NCBI GenBank assembly: GCA_025531455.1
Contig: JAMYHL010000071.1
Location: forward strand, 1-64,000
Reading direction: 5' to 3'
From: Apiotrichum sp. Y4204
Taxonomy: Eukaryota; Basidiomycota; Tremellomycetes; Trichosporonales; Trichosporonaceae
DNA length: 64,000 nucleotides
In this document: positions 31,154 through 43,614 of the stretch, piece after piece
How the letters are laid out: every line of letters starts with the position of its first letter
Position numbering within the stretch: position 1 is the stretch's first letter
Program-made: the position numbers and the translations under genes
The notes under the pieces: model-generated
The model's input: only the letters and a program-made list of their open reading frames with translations
The model's database searches: none
Told to the model about the DNA's origin: nothing

Positions 31154-33394
31154 CTACATACCGCGACGCTTTCGGCCCTTTGGTGTGGGGCTCCCCTGAT
31201 CAGTGGGCAGAACAACACGTCCGAGCGGCGAAGGGCCACTAGGAGTCTGGCCTGGAGTCTGGCCAGCAGGCTTCTTGTCAAAGGCGCCAGTTTTCCGAAG
31301 CCACCGCTGCCGGACCTGATGGTAACTACGAGTCGGAACACATTTGCTGACAAGGTCCCACTTTTCACCATGCTCCATAACCGCCCGCGTCAAGAGTTCG
31401 TCCTGAAGGGTTAGCATGACAAAGGGGTCCGAACTCATTGCACTCACTTCTTCCTTCGTCCACTTGAGATACGGTGACCTGGTTCTCCGAGGGGGCATGG
31501 CGCTCGTCAGATGAACGTATTTACCAAGCCCAGGAACTGCAGCTCCGGTGGGGCTCTGGAATGCACCCGCGTTGGGGTTCGATGGGTCGTTGAAGGGATC
31601 ATCCGCCACGGACGATGACTGGGTGCGACTCGGCGTGTGGGACCGGGCTGGAGTCTGCTTGGCACGTCCCGAACCCTGCAGTTTGATCGCGGGGCCCAGA
31701 GGAGTGTCGCTGCGAGCGGGCCTCTCTTGTTCTGCCAATCCATTGAGCTCACCGAGCCGCGAGCCCGATGACAGGGATCCGTGCCGTCGAGCAACGTCCT
31801 GACTGGCTTGCGCCAGTAGATCAAGGGCTGACCCTTCTACACCTTCGTCTGTCGAAGAGTATCGCGAAACACCTTCGCGACGCCGCGTTGACCATTCCAC
31901 AGTGGCTGGCGGTTCGCGTCGAGACTTTTTCGTAGGGCTGTCGTATGCGGTTGCGGGATGAGCAGTTGTGCTACGCGTGGCGGACATGGCAGAGATAGGA
32001 TGGCTCGTTTCGCGAGTGGGAGTCGCCGGGCGGGTGGCCATTTCTGCTGCCAGCAGAAGATCGTTGAAGTTTCCGCCTGGAGTGGTTTGAGGGACTTGCG
32101 GCACTCCTTTGCTGTGGGATGGCGTCGTCGGGTTCTTCTTCGCCTTCTTGGGGCGCGGCAGGAGTGGTGTACCGAGGGGTCGAGTGGCGCTTCGCTCATA
32201 ACGGGGTGACACGGAAGGCTTGTTGCCTTCATCGTTGCCTTGCTCCTGTGTCTCGTTGCCGTAGCCCTCAGAATACCCAACTCCGCCTTCTGGCCCTATG
32301 ACACCGTGTCGTTGCAGCTCGTCCAGAGTTAGGCGGCCCACAGTGCTGTCCGTGTTGCGCATAGAGCGCACCTTCTTCGCCGCAAGTAGTAGATGCTCCG
32401 CACGTGCGTCTCCCATTGTGGAACGGCTCGTAGCTGAACGGGGGACAGCATTGTTTGCGGAATCCGGTGGGTTGGCGGATGTCGGTCGCTCCGCAGGGGC
32501 CTCTGAGTTATCCAAGGTCGACGTATTGAGGAGAACCATGGGGCGCAGATGGCGAAGTTCATTAACAAGGGATTCAATTTGTTGTTGAGTGTCGACCAGC
32601 TGGACACCGTCAGCACGTCACACGTATATTGACAGTGACTCACTCGTGGGGCCATCAGGCGATTGTCCATCTCCAGCCGCTTGTTGGCATTTTCCAGCTC
32701 CTTATGATATCCCACATCGAGGTCGAGGACACGCGCCTGCCGCCCGCTGGCGGAAGGGTCCGCGTCGCGAGCTCGAAGAAGAGCACGAATCTCGGCTTGC
32801 CAGCTAGCGCGCTCGGCTTCAAACTTGTCACTGCAAATGAGCACTACTTCGCCCTGGAAGCTTACCGCTCGATATCCACCATGCACTTCACCAGCTTGGA
32901 CTGCTGTTGCAGGGTGGCGATAGTTTCCTGCTGCGCAACGAGTTGCTGGCGCAAAAATGGCAGATGAATAAGAGCATCAACTAGAGGCCGAAACTGACAT
33001 GTCAGCTCCAAACCAATTGGGATAGCTTACATTCGAAAGAAGTTGCTCGGTGGGAACAGAGCCTCCGGCGTCGAGCTTGTCGAGGATCGACTTTGCCCTT
33101 TCAAGATCGCCGTCGGACACCGAAACATTGTCATCCTTGGGGTTGGACGACGATGACAGAGGTAGCGGCGACGGAGACACACTTCCCGGTCTTGAAATGG
33201 TGGACACCTTGTCGCGGCTCATCTCATCGTAGGTCTGCTGTTAGCTGGCTATTACCTTCCTTTGGACGCACCTTCCGGATTGTGCCGGGCGTTGGCAACG
33301 CTGTGGAAGGGGTCTCTGGAGGTGGAGGGGTCACGGGGGAGGAAAGCGAAGGAGTTAGGTAGTTGTGGCGACTGGGACTCGAAGGACGGTCCAT
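31154..33394 (-). CDS. coiled-coil protein with C-terminal Myb/SANT domain
   Basis: Exons 33272-33394, 33031-33234, 32866-32993, 32644-32830, 31448-32599 and 31154-31402 give 680 residues. The N-terminus is Ser/Pro-rich. A coiled coil follows at about residues 110-240 (LVAQQETIATLQQQSKLVK, then ERDKFEAERASWQAEIRALL). A long low-complexity middle carries many Ser/Pro and Thr/Pro sites. A single Myb/SANT repeat lies at about residues 592-645: WTKEEDELLTRAVMEHGEKW, then VSKCVPTRSYHQVRQRWLRKTG. It is probably a nuclear DNA- or chromatin-binding protein; I cannot name an orthologue. A 45-nt in-frame intron (31403-31447) interrupts the first Myb helix. The extreme C-terminus is uncertain, because a GTATGT donor overlaps the chosen stop. 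Confidence 0.75.
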
Positions 33395-33890
33395 TTGATA
33401 GCGGCTAGAAGTTGTGATTCAAGTTGCCCAATCTGACCAGAAACCGGGGGAAAGAAGAATGAAAATGGCTGTATTCCGTATCCGTTCTTCCGGGTTGTTG
33501 TTGTTCGTGCACGTCGTGCCGTGGGGTAATGCTTGAGTAGGATGGATGAGTGAATCCTGGTGTGTTAGGTTGGAGGGAAAGAACGAAATGGAGTTGATGG
33601 ACGAAGAGGAAGGGGAGAGGATGAGAATAAAGAAGAGTGTAAGCTGGATGCAACGACGGATGGGGGAGATGGTTGTCAGCGAGAGCGAGCAAGCAAGTCC
33701 AGCCCACTCATATGCACAGTGTGTGAGTGTGGGTCGGTGGTGGTTTTTGGTGGATGATTTTGCACACCACTGATTTTGGCCACTCTCTCTGGGGGGGCTG
33801 GAGGCACAAGAGCAGAGCAAGCGGGGGCTGGGGCGCGTACAGCCAGCAGCCAGAAGGTCTGTGCAAAAAAAAAAAAAAATCAAAATCACT

Positions 33891-33928
<38 letters not shown>

Positions 33929-34720
33929 GGTGGGGGAGTGCGGAGTGCGCGATCTCTCATTTCCACCAGCCTATGAGCGATCGCCAGGCAAACACGCGTG
34001 TGTGCTGAGGCTACTGTGCCCTGTGGCCCTCTGATCTCTTGGCCCCAAGAGTCATCTATCGACCATTTGTCGCTCCAACAAGTTTCTGGATCGCGAATCT
34101 CCATCTATCTATCTGTCCGAAATGGCATGCATAGAGTCCCAATGATCCAATGATTGCATCGCCACACAACCGCACAACAGCGTTCGACACTGGTACTTCC
34201 AATTCTTGGACAGCGGTCACAAAACGCGTTTGAGAAGCCTTGTGTCTTGGAGATACGCTAGAGCGCCAGAGCGCAAGCATACATGTGAGATCGGGCTTCA
34301 GCATTCTACTGAGGAAGGAGGCAGTCAAGTCCGCCCGGGAAGTGTCTCTGTTGAGCTCCTCAGCTGTCCCCTTGTCACCGGCCGCGAATGGCACGTTGTG
34401 TTCTCCCGCTTGATGAGCCCCGCACTTGGTCGCCTGAGTTGAGGACAACATCCGTGCGTGAATGCGGTCAAAGGACGAGACGTGAGACATAGCTCTCCAC
34501 GGAGAGAGACATATTTCTCACATGATTCCGGGTGAACTTGAACATCAACCCCATCTCTGGTGCTAGAGCTTTACGCTTTTTGGACAGCGTCACAGTCCCT
34601 CGTGACGGTGAATGGTAGGTCAGCAACTGGGTAAGAACGGTATACGATAGTCTGTTCTCATAGAGACGATACATGTATACCTATCCGGTAGTGAAAGGAC
34701 GGAAAGCGAGTAGAGTGTCA
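33395..34720. other. 1.3 kb intergenic region with poly(A) tracts
   Basis: This region contains the Myb gene promoter and the GMF 3' region. Two A tracts (about 33866-33880 and 33896-33925) precede a G-rich run. No supported exon is seen; the open frames are short and lie on both strands. Confidence 0.5.
33896..33925. repeat. (A)n homopolymer tract, about 30 nt
   Basis: An almost unbroken A run follows a shorter A15 tract some 15 nt upstream and ends at GGGGGTGGGGG. It is the longest homopolymer in the window. Confidence 0.9.
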
Positions 34721-35430
34721 TCAAGCCTGTAGCAGCTTGTCTTCCACGGCCTTGAGAGTGAGGCCCTCGGCACCGTCCCGGACCTCGAGCACCTGGAGAG
34801 TCAGAGCGCGTCTGACTTGTGAAACCTCATGACAGCACTGACCTTGGCCACCTCCGCGATCTGCTGGAAGTATGAGAGCGACGACGCATGCAAGGTCATG
34901 AGATCGATGGGGGAGCTGGACGGAGACCTGACGAGTGAGGATGGCTGTTCGCTGTACGACCTACCAGTTGATGAGAAGCAGGGGATAAGAAATGCGTCCG
35001 TCCTTGTGCTTCTGAAAACGATGTAAGCAAACTGAAGATCTCGCGGTTTTGTCATGGACTCACGAGTTCGTGCGAGAGGACAACATAGCGAGGCGCGTTC
35101 TCTGGAAGCTCTGAATGTGAGTAGAGCGACCACTAACGACATTGCCCAAAGCGCCTGAACTTACCTTCTGCGATCTCCTCGATGCTCAAGTCATCGAATT
35201 CCTCATCAATGGCCATCTTGAGAGACGACTTGACGATCTTGACTGAGCAGGTCAGAGTCATGAGCCTGTAGTTCTCGCACCTGACACGGCGGAGCCGCCG
35301 CCCTTGTTGTTGTTGAAGCGGAACTTCTTCAACGCATCCTGGACGTCGGAAGGAATGTCAACGGTGCGTGTAGACTGCTGGTTAGAATACTGGCGACAAG
35401 CACTGTCAAGGGCACGAGCATACAGACCAT
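34721..35430 (-). CDS. GMF1: glia maturation factor homologue (ADF-H domain)
   Basis: Exons 35428-35430, 35281-35374, 35165-35242, 35064-35110, 34965-35011, 34843-34927 and 34721-34792 give 141 residues. GMF binds Arp2/3 and promotes debranching of actin networks at cortical patches. The ADF-H fold is seen in DIPSDVQDALKKFRF, IEEIAEELPENAPRYVVLSH, KHKDGRISYPLLLINW and SYFQQIAEVAKVLEVRD. The chosen first exon is the ATG alone, with a GTCTGT donor, spliced to STRTVDIP. That is unusual, but no other in-frame ATG precedes the conserved start. An alternative acceptor would add Gln. Confidence 0.82.
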
Positions 35431-36882
35431 TGTTAGTGGTGGTGGTGATATCTGGACACGATTGAAGAGGGGTGAAGGACATCGAAGGACGCTGGTGACG
35501 TCGTGTTCGTTCATCCCAGATGGCAGCTTGCCATCCATCTTGCTCATCAACTTGGGTCGATAAGCCAAGTGGCCAAGTTCCGTACATCCGGCCACGCCAA
35601 GTTCACGAGTTCCCTCTTCGGCTTGAATTGATTCCGTCTCTGCAATCTCAATCACTAGTACTGTGTCTAGTTGTGTATCAGCCCAGGCTTCTCGCCTAAA
35701 AGCCACCAAGCTACTAATATTCACAATGCTAGTTTGTTTTCTAGTGCCGAGCTAATCAGGATATGGGACCCTCGACTTCTTGACATTAACTGGATCCTTG
35801 TGGATAGAATATATAAGATCTCTAGGGTGCAAAGGGTGCGAAAGACGGAAGTGTGCACCCCGCCCCGAGTGCTCAGAGTGGATCATCGATGGGCGCGTAT
35901 GGGCGCCGATCTGCACCGTCGATCCACGGGAATCAGTATACATTCATCCTTCATGGGGACAATCATGGGATCATGGGATATTTCTCAAAATCCAAAACTT
36001 TCAGTAGCATCTGCGCAGGCATCTTCCGAGGCACAAGCCAAAAGCATTCTGCCACAACGCTGCCGTTGCTTCTTGTCATAAACCATAGACCCGACATACG
36101 TGGGCCATTATATGTCTAAAAGACTTTGGCTGTGTATGAGGGCTGTTGCATCATGTAGCGTGTTGATGGTCGCCTCGGGTAGCTGGTGCTGTCCTACGCG
36201 TCAGCGGATCAGCGGCAATAACCTTTACCCGCTGGCCCGCTGGGCTACGAGGAGCTCAGGCTCGCAGGCTCATGGGTTTCATGGGCCATGGGGGCTCTAT
36301 GCAGAAGGCTAATAAGCTAATAAATAGGATAGTAATTCTTGTTGACAAATGGAAGCAACCGAAGAACTGTCAAGGGACACCAGGAGGGGCGGGCTCTTCG
36401 GCGCGCGCGGTTCTGGAAATTGGGGGCAAAACGTCAGAGGCAGACGCCGCGGCGCCGCGCCGCCAGTCTGCAAGCCACCACGGGCCACTGCACCACCACT
36501 TGGCACACTCCACCTGCAACCGATCCACGGAATCCACGGGGACTTGGACTGGTGGCTATCAACCCCCCTTCCGACTGACCACACATCTTTGTTCGTTCCT
36601 CTTGAGCTCTGATAATCTTCAAACTCTACACCACCCCATCGAGATCAACTGTCACGTATCGCACTCGGATCTCTCGTCTCACTTCAGCAAGCACGTTGTC
36701 TCATCGCCTCCGGTTCGCTGCCCCATCTGGCCACTCAGCCCCCTTTTCACTGGCATCCAAGTTGAGATCCTCCGACTTCATTCTCAAATTGCATCTACCA
36801 CTCACGCGCTCTTAATTTAACTGCAGCGTTCTCGGCACTCCTCAACTTTGCACTCATTACCTCCCCGTGCACCGCGCTCATC
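35431..36882. other. 1.45 kb intergenic region
   Basis: This separates GMF (minus) from SLC1 (plus) and holds both promoters. The part from 36.6 kb to the SLC1 ATG is pyrimidine-rich, as expected for a 5' leader. No exon chain is seen. Confidence 0.5.
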
Positions 36883-38111
36883 ATGCCCCTCTCCTGGGTG
36901 CTCAAGCCGCTTGCTGTGGCGTCCGCTCTCGCGTTCTCCACGCTTGGCGTTCTCTCGTCGCGTTATCAGAAGGCCCGCTTCTACTTCCATTCCACAATCT
37001 TCCTAACAACCCTCGGTGCAGCCAGTGTTTGGGGCCTCATTCTCAGTGTCTTTGCTACAGCGACTGGCCAGGTGAGTAGGGTGCTAACCGGTGTACTCGT
37101 TTGATCCTCATCTCACCCTGTGCAGCGCCTCAACATCAACTATTATGTTGCACGTTCATTCTACCAGATGTGCCACCCTCTCGTCGGTGTCGATTTCGAC
37201 GTCGAGGGCCAGGAGTACATAGACGACCTCATGACCGCCAACGACGGCAAGCCCCAGAGCGCTGTCATTATTGGCAACCACCAGAGGTAAGTCCAGAACT
37301 CGGCTCACAGTTGTGGAGTCTGCTAACAACTACAGCATGGTCGACATCCTGTACCTTGGACGCATCTTCCCTAAGCGCACCTCAATCATGGCCAAGAAGG
37401 AACTCAAATGGGCCCCGCTCCTTGGTCAATTCAGTAAGTGTCGCTCGAGCCAAATCTTCCCAAAACGAGCAATGATCTGACACTTCCAGTGACACTGTCC
37501 GGTACCGTCTTTATCAACCGCAGCAATCGGAAGGATGCCGTGCGCACTGTGGCGCAGGCGGGCGAGGACATGAAGCGGAGGGGCATCTCGCTGTGGATAT
37601 TCCCCGAAGGCACTCGCACCTCGTCTGCCGAACCCAACCTCCTGCCCTTCAAGAAGGGCGCGTTCCATCTTGCCATTCAGGCTCAGGTCCCTATCGTCAT
37701 CGTCTGCTGTGAGAACTACAATCGTCTCTTTGACGGTCGTTCGCGGTTCGACAGCGGCCGGTTGAAGATCAAGAGTGAGTAGTTGCGTGCGGCGGCGGCA
37801 TAACTGACAGAGCAGTCCTCCCTCCCATCTCTACCAAGGGCATGACATTTGACGACGTTCACGACCTTGCCATCAGGGCCCGCGAGATGATGCTTACCAC
37901 TCTGAAGGAGATTTCCCCGCCTGGACCGAAAGCGATAGAGCCCAACATGGACTCTCCTGCAGCAGAGACGCCCGCTGCCGTCAAGGACTCGCTCGAGGGC
38001 AAGGCGAAGGGACCCGAATCGTCCATCATGTCGTCCGAATCTCTGGTTTCGAAAAACTCGACTGATGACGAGATGGATGAGGATGCGGTCGTTCTCAAGC
38101 ACCCGAACTGA
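36883..38111 (+). CDS. SLC1: 1-acyl-sn-glycerol-3-phosphate acyltransferase (LPAAT, Slc1)
   Basis: Exons 36883-37071, 37126-37286, 37336-37433, 37490-37774 and 37816-38111 give 342 residues. The enzyme acylates lysophosphatidate to phosphatidate in the ER and lipid droplet membrane. Two N-terminal membrane spans (about residues 10-28 and 38-58) precede acyltransferase motif I NHQSMVD (residues 114-120, the catalytic His and Asp), ELKWAPLLGQF, then VFINRSNR and motif III FPEGTR. A final motif, VPIVIVCCENYN, is also present. The C-terminal 80 residues are acidic and Ser/Pro-rich, beyond the yeast enzyme's end. Confidence 0.93.
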
Positions 38112-38800
38112 TATGTTCCCTTCCCTTCCTTGTGTAGATCCTTTTCATAGACTGTGCATAATGCATAAACACTGCACGCAATCGTTGCCAGTTGGCCTGC
38201 TGTCGAGCAGGGATGAGTCCCTCTCGTATCTTAGAAAACTGGGCACCCCGAGCAAGGGCGATCAGACATTGAGCAATTAGGTATTCTACCTGCTCGCACA
38301 TGTTTTACAGCTTGCAGCGGGCAGTAAGGAAAGGGCCTGGATGCGATATCGATTCAACAATTCAACACAGAGCTGTGGGCATGAAGTGTTGAAGCGCCAA
38401 GATAAGGACAACACAGATGGGTACGACCTGGAGGCGGGTTAACGGAGATAGGGATGTAGACTATATCCTGGGGACTTCTGGTAAGCGGAAGCAAACATGA
38501 TTTGTTTAATTAGTATCCTGCACGATTGTAATAAGTGTCTATTCCAGTTGACTGCTAATGCAACTGCGATATTAGGTAACCTCCATCGTTGGCCGACATG
38601 CACATGTGCGTCAGTGATCAGTGACGGATGCGCAGGCGGGGCGCGTGCAGCGCCGCAACGCCAATGCCACACCACGTCGATTCACGATTCCAACCTACAA
38701 CAACCATCACAAAGAGACATCTATTTCGTCCAGACCTCGCCATTCCACTCTCCCTTCTCAGGCGCAGCAACAGATACCGACAAGGCCAGACTTTCCCGTC
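38112..38800. other. intergenic region, SLC1 3' end and beta-adaptin promoter
   Basis: These 689 bp lie between two plus-strand genes. The segment before the adaptin ATG (38.68-38.80 kb) is CA/CT-rich, like a leader. Nothing else is recognised. Confidence 0.45.
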
Positions 38801-41244
38801 ATGTCCGTCGCTCCCAGAAAAGGTACGCCTCTCGCTGCACACACACATACACGTGCTGACCGTCAGGTGAAAACTGGGAGTTGCGCCAGCAGCTCAACAG
38901 CGAGTATCGCGACAAGCGCGCCGACGCGATCAAGCGCGTCATTGCCAACCACACCATTGGAAAGGATTGCAGCGGTCTGTTCCCCGATGTGGTTAAGAAT
39001 ATGGTGGGTGATGGAGGATATGAGGACCCGCAGAACCCGAGGACCACGGCTGACATGACCAGCAAACGGACGATCTCGAGCAGAAGAAGCTCGTGTATCT
39101 GTACCTCATGAACTATGCCAAGACGCAGCCCGAGCTCGTCATTCTCGCTGTCAACACCTTTGTCAAGGTAACTACTCGCCAGAGACTGTTTCTGATAGAC
39201 AGGACACTGCGGACTCCAACCCGCTGATCCGGGCGCTCGCCATTCGTACCATGGCAATGTTGCGAGCGGAGAAGATCCTCAGCTACCTTGCGTCCCCGTT
39301 GTCACGTTGTCTCAAGGACGAGAACCCTTATGTTCGCAAGACGGCTGCGCTCTGTGTCGCCAAGGTGTATGAGCTCAAGCCGGAGATGTGTATCGAGTAC
39401 GGCTTTATCGAGACGCTCCGTGACTTGATCGGCGACGGCAACCCGATGGTCGTCGCTAATGCCGTGTCTGCGCTTGGAGACATCCACGAGGCTGCGGTGG
39501 GGCAGGAATCCGAACCCGCCACACCTGATGGGTCTGGTGAAGCAGCATCAACACGCCCAAACAAGCAGCTCTTCATCATCGACCAGGCCACCCTCACCAA
39601 GCTTCTCGTCGCCCTCAACGAGTGCTCCGAGTGGGGAAGGATAGCAATCCTGACAACGCTTGCCCGCTACCGCACCACGGACGTCGAGGAGAGCGAACAC
39701 ATCTGTGAGCGTGTCATGCCTCAGTTCCAACATGTCAACGCTGCCGTTGTTTTGGCAGCGGTCAAAGTCATTATGATTCACATCAAGCACGTCCAACGTG
39801 AAGATCTCATCAAGTCGTTGAGCCGAAAGCTTGCCCCTCCTCTCGGTACGTGGCGCGCTTTCTTGCTGTTCTAATTGCAGTCACTCTCATCTCGTCTGCC
39901 CCGGAAGTTCAATGGGTTGCGCTGCGCAACATCAATCTCCTGTTGCAGAAGCGGTCTGATATCCTCACCAACGAAATGCGTGTCTTCTTCTGCAAATACA
40001 ACGACCCGCCGTACGTCAAGGTGGAGAAACTGGATATAATGGTTCGCCTTGCTACCGACCGGAATGTCGATCTGCTCTTGGGAGAGCTCAAGGAGTACGC
40101 ATCCGAGGTCGACGTCGACTTTGTCCGCAAGTCGGTTCGGGCAATTGGCCAGGCAGCGATCAAGATTGAGTCTGCTGCTGAACGATGCGTCGGGGTCTTG
40201 ATGGACCTTATTGAAACCCGAGTTAGCTACGTTGTCCAGGAGGCGGTTATCGTCATCAAGGACATTTTCCGGAAATACCCTCACCACTATGAGGGTATCA
40301 TTCCCACTCTGTGCGGCAACCTCGATGAACTGGACGAGCCAGACGCTCGGGCGAGTTTGATTTGGATAATTGGCGAGTACGCGGAGAAGATTGAAAATGC
40401 CGATGAGCTTCTGGGCACGTTCCTCGAGGCTTTCAAGGACGAAAGCTACGCGGTTCAGCTTCAGACTCTTACAGCCATTGTCAAGCTTTTCTTGAAGAAA
40501 CCAGGGGAATCACAGGCTATTGTCCAGCGTGTTCTCCAGGCGGCGACCAAGGACTGCGACAATGCAGACGTCCGGGATCGTGCCTACATCTACTGGCGAC
40601 TTCTCTCATCTGATCCGGCTGCGGCAAGCTCGGTTGTCCTCGCTGTCCGTCCGCCGATCAGCCTCCCTCAAACAACTGTCGCACCTGCGATTCTCGAGGA
40701 GCTCATCAGCGAAATCGGATCGTTGGCAAGTGTTTACCACAAGCCATCGGCCACGTTCCTTGGCAAGGGCCGTTTGAGTGCCGAGGAGATGAAGCGAACT
40801 GTCGAGTAAGTCGAGCCGAGACATTCCATCTTGTTCCTTTCCGTTGCTAACTGTCGCAGACCTGAAGAGGAGACGGCACAACGCGCCCTTCAGACTGTTG
40901 TCGCAGGACAGCAGGCTGAGAACCTTCTCGACTTTGACGCCGACGATGCGGAAACTCCTGGAGAGGACAACGGTCTTTCGAGTCTCAACTCGGCGTCCAT
41001 TTCGTCTGCAACTATCGCGTCGGTTGCAAAGTCGACCAATCCCTTGGATGAGCTCATGGACCTTTTCTCGACGACAAGCGTGGCGACACCAGCCGCTCCG
41101 GCACCATCATCGGGAGGCCTCGGAGGCCTCGACGCGTTCAGCATGTCCCCGCAGCCAACACCTGCACCTTCCTCCGCAACTCCACCAGCTGCAGCACCCA
41201 GCGCGTCTGGCGGTGCGCAGGACGACCTGTTGGGGTTGTTCTAA
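38801..41244 (+). CDS. clathrin adaptor beta subunit (AP-1/AP-2 beta-adaptin), earless
   Basis: Exons 38801-38822, 38867-39003, 39063-39167, 39203-39845, 39881-40805 and 40860-41244 give 738 residues. Beta-adaptin forms the trunk of the AP-1 or AP-2 complex and recruits clathrin. The Adaptin_N solenoid starts with [45 protein letters not shown] and [17 protein letters not shown]. After the trunk (about residue 600) a hinge carries a clathrin box, LLDFD, and the protein ends in a second leucine motif, DDLLGLF. The appendage domain of animal beta subunits is missing, as in other fungal beta-adaptins. AP-1 versus AP-2 cannot be settled here. Confidence 0.9.
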
Positions 41245-43614
41245 AAGTTCAAGGGCGTTTGATGGGAGTCGGTATGCATGTCTTACACATCTTTGTCCGT
41301 CCTCTCCTTTACTAATGGGACCACTCCTGCCGTCATGTAACATCTACCAATCCGTGGAAGCAGACAGCTGTGTCCGTCCATTCATCGGAGCAGTGTTGGT
41401 GAGGTCCAGTCAATTCAGCCTTGTCCTGAACATGAACGTGGTGGAGAATTGACGACCACCAGTAGAACAATTCGCCGATTAGGACGTTCTTAAAATGGCA
41501 ATTGCTTTGATCAGTCTCAATTAGCAGGCTGTAGCTGGAGAGAGATCCGCCACAGCTCAGCTCACGCTCAGCTATACAAATCCGCAGCGCGGAACGCAGT
41601 TTGCAACCCGAGCATGCCGAGCATGGCAAAGAGCACCGTGCGGATAATCCGAGATCGCGAGATTGCCCAGACTTATAGAAACTAACAAGATCGCGCGCCC
41701 AGCCGCGCCCGGCACGCCCACGCGCGCACGCCACAACGCCACACTGAATAATGTATGTAGATGTATACGCCATGCATGCCAAGATATCCAAGATATCACA
41801 CCTATGAGAGGCTGCTAGGCTGCTCGCTGGCACACGTACGCGCGACGGCCATGATTTGCAGATGCGGGACTGTGCTGCGGAGATGCTGTGTCGGGTGTGC
41901 ATGTGCGTCTCGACCGTATCCCATCCGATGGCTGATGGCTTGTATGGCTTGTATCACTAGTGGATGACACACGGATTGTATCACCGGGCCGACCGGGCAC
42001 CGGGCTCCGCGGCACCGGGCACTGGACACACTCTAGTACTCTGGTACTCCGCGTACTCTGGCCACAACCCAGTCGCCACTACTTGTGATTCTTGGCCACT
42101 TGCGTCATCACATCGTATCGCTCGTGCGCGCAGTTCGGCAGTTCCAGGGGCGACGGCCTACGGCGCTGCATTGCATGGCTTCCCTTATGGCCTTTTATGC
42201 CTTCTGGCCTTGTGCATTGCATGGCTTTCCCGGTAGTGCCAGAGCATGCAGAGCACTTTGTGGGCCGTGGGCTTGTGGCGCTGCTATTTTGCTGCATTCT
42301 ACAGCCCATGTGCCTGTTCCAATTGCCCTCCCCCCTCCCCTGGCTCCCTCCTCCCTGCTCCCATGCTCCCCTGTGGCCTGTGGCCCTCAACTCTGTACTC
42401 TGTCTATTCGCCCCTTGTGATTTGGGTTTAGACGAGCGTGTGCCTGGTCGTGTCTGTTGTATTGCATCTCCTGGGCGAATGGACAATCGTGGATCAGAGG
42501 AGTGGGACGGATCTGGAGCTCTAGAGACAAAGGAAACGGAGAACGGAGACATTGTGCGCGTGTGTGAGAGCGCAGAAGCGTGTAGCGTGTTCCTCCAAAG
42601 GATCCCAAGCTCCCAAGGGCTCTATTATAGGCCTTTTTTTTTGGGCCCACAGGTCATGCAGGTCCATTGAAGGCAAAATCATCGACGACATATTGCACCA
42701 ATCCAACATCGTCATCACAATCCACAGTTGCTCACCCAGGAGTAGTACCACGCTGTCGCCCGCGCCCCGCGCCTCGCCCCTCTCCTCCCTCACGACGCAG
42801 CACGCATCACTCATCTCATGCATGCACACCATCCCAGCACCGGCTACCAACACCCACACCCACACGCACGCATCGAGTCTCGAGCCTTTCCTCCCGTCGG
42901 TCATTGATCCATTGATCCATTGACCAACACGATCCCATCAGCGGCGGGACTCGACTACGGTACTTCTGATCACATACAAACGCAAACCTGTACTGCGGAT
43001 CTGCAGATTCGCTCCGTTCTGGGACAATCGAGGTTCTCCTTTCCGGGACGACTGTGGTATCCAGCATCGGCATCAGCATCAGCATCATCATCATCAGCAT
43101 CGCATTAGCCATCGACTAGAGGGATTACTAGGAACCTTAGTACAATACACCGCCGCGCAGTCGCGGAGTCTGTCCCTCGCTCCTTTGTCCCCGCGTCCCC
43201 CGCCCTCGCGCCCTCGGTCCGGCTCTGCTCTCCGCCTCGGCAACCAACCCGACTCTTTGTGCCATCCCTCCATCAACACGTCGCCTACCACGCAATCAGC
43301 CCAGCGATCACCAACCAACAGCACCCACCCTGTTCGTTTCTCTTCCTCCATCATCCTTTCTTGTTTCCACATTGCTTCAAATTGGACAACAAGGTCTTCA
43401 CGTTCGGCACGGCCCGACACCCACTCCCTTTCTAGGTACGCATCGCGATTCGCCGTCGTCCGGACATTGTGCCGCTGCCCCACTCGTAACCATTTTGGCT
43501 CTGAGCACAAGTCTTCTCTCCGCAACATTCGCGGCTGGACACTGGAAACGACTGCTGCTGTCCACCACGTCTCCATTCACGCAGCATCAGGGTTGTTGAC
43601 CCGCTACTAGCACA
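41245..43614. other. 2.4 kb gene-free stretch
   Basis: It holds the beta-adaptin 3' end and a long leader or promoter for the RRM gene. Short repeats include CAGCAT/CATCAT near 43069-43105, CACACC tracts near 42850, and repeated ATTGCATGGCTT-like phrases at about 42170-42230. No exon chain or RNA gene is convincing. Confidence 0.45.
43069..43105. repeat. (CAGCAT/CATCAT)n trinucleotide-type repeat
   Basis: An imperfect hexanucleotide/trinucleotide repeat lies about 500 bp upstream of the RRM gene. Confidence 0.75.
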
